NCBI GenBank assembly: GCA_946478305.1
Contig: CAMLBO010000004.1
Coordinates: 1 to 64,000, forward strand
Origin: an uncultured Enterobacterales bacterium
GTDB taxonomy: Bacteria > Pseudomonadota > Gammaproteobacteria > Enterobacterales > Enterobacteriaceae
Direction: 5' to 3'
Length of the DNA: 64,000 nt
Shown piece by piece: positions 63,900-64,000 of this stretch; position 1 is the stretch's first letter; every line of letters begins with the position of its first letter. The notes under the pieces were generated by a model. The model was not told the origin of the DNA. It made no database searches and saw only the letters and a program-made list of their open reading frames with translations. The position numbers and the translations under genes were made by a program.

Positions 63900-64000
63900 T
63901 TAGCGGTAGCGTTTTGTCGGGCTATTTTGATCTTGTTCAGTCAGCCATGCCAACTTTTCGCCGATCTTGCCTTCCAGTCCGCGAGATGATGGATAATAGT
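63900..64000 (-). CDS. rarA: RarA (MgsA) replication-associated recombination protein, C-terminal fragment
   Basis: Only the last 32 codons are in the window: [18 protein letters not shown] followed by [14 protein letters not shown] and stop. This matches the C-terminus of RarA, a clamp-loader-like AAA+ ATPase acting at stalled forks, and the position upstream of serS agrees. The rest, including the ATPase domain, lies beyond the right edge. Confidence 0.88.
   Translation of the reverse strand, partial: YYPSSRGLEGKIGEKLAWLTEQDQNSPTKRYR

Overview
This is chromosomal core DNA from a member of the Enterobacterales. It carries mukBEF, an OmpF-type porin, the Raetz-pathway genes lpxK/msbA/kdsB, ycaO-focA-pflBA and dms genes in the order of the E. 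coli 20-21 minute region (ycbX-zapC-pyrD, ssuEADCB, pepN, pncB, asnS, ompF, aspC, gloC, ycbK, ldtD, mukBEF-cmoM, elyC, ycbJ, kdsB-ycaR, ycaQ, lpxK-msbA-ycaI, ihfB-rpsA-cmk, aroA-serC, ycaO, focA-pflBA, ycaD, dms, serS, rarA). Protein divergence from E. coli and a few inserted genes suggest a Yersiniaceae-type relative (Rahnella/Ewingella/Serratia-like). That placement is inference; nothing in the window fixes the genus. The first 47 bases are not genomic: they are the end of an Illumina/Nextera adapter with an index, so the window begins at a contig end and ycbX is cut by it.

Layout. 1-2.7 kb: truncated ycbX, zapC and pyrD. 3-7.3 kb: ssuEADCB operon for alkanesulfonate sulfur scavenging. 7.4-18.6 kb: pepN, an MFS transporter not found here in E. 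coli, pncB, asnS, ompF, aspC, gloC. 18.7-22.9 kb: murein enzymes ycbK and ldtD, then an orphan nanM (sialate mutarotase) preceded by a 17-codon leader ORF. 22.9-30.2 kb: the cmoM-mukF-mukE-mukB condensin operon with start/stop overlaps. 30.3-40.6 kb: envelope genes elyC, ycbJ, kdsB-ycaR, ycaQ, an extra divergent cold-shock gene, and ycaI-msbA-lpxK. 40.8-46.4 kb: ihfB, rpsA, cmk, aroA, serC. 46.6-53.1 kb: ycaO, focA-pflB-pflA with a class II FNR promoter. 53.2-62.2 kb: ycaD and a six-gene S/N-oxide or selenate reductase operon that merges the dmsABC and ynfEFGH-dmsD layouts and adds a NapF-like ferredoxin. The window ends with serS and the C-terminus of rarA.

Two metabolic themes stand out. 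The anaerobic block (focA-pflBA and the dms operon) is led at both promoters by FNR boxes centred 41.5 bp before a predicted start. The envelope block joins Kdo activation, lipid A kinase and flippase, L,D-transpeptidase, a peptidase and a porin.

The best leads beyond ordinary annotation are: a 16-codon ORF between ycaR and ycaQ, with a perfect CRP palindrome in front and an intrinsic terminator behind, whose peptide resembles the start of E. coli AzuC as I remember it; the hybrid dms/ynf operon with its NapF-like member; a leader ORF coupled to nanM whose Shine-Dalgarno lies in a hairpin; a probable AUU start codon for ycaI; and an altered eyelet loop in the porin. No CRISPR array, tRNA, rRNA, IS element or prophage was seen.
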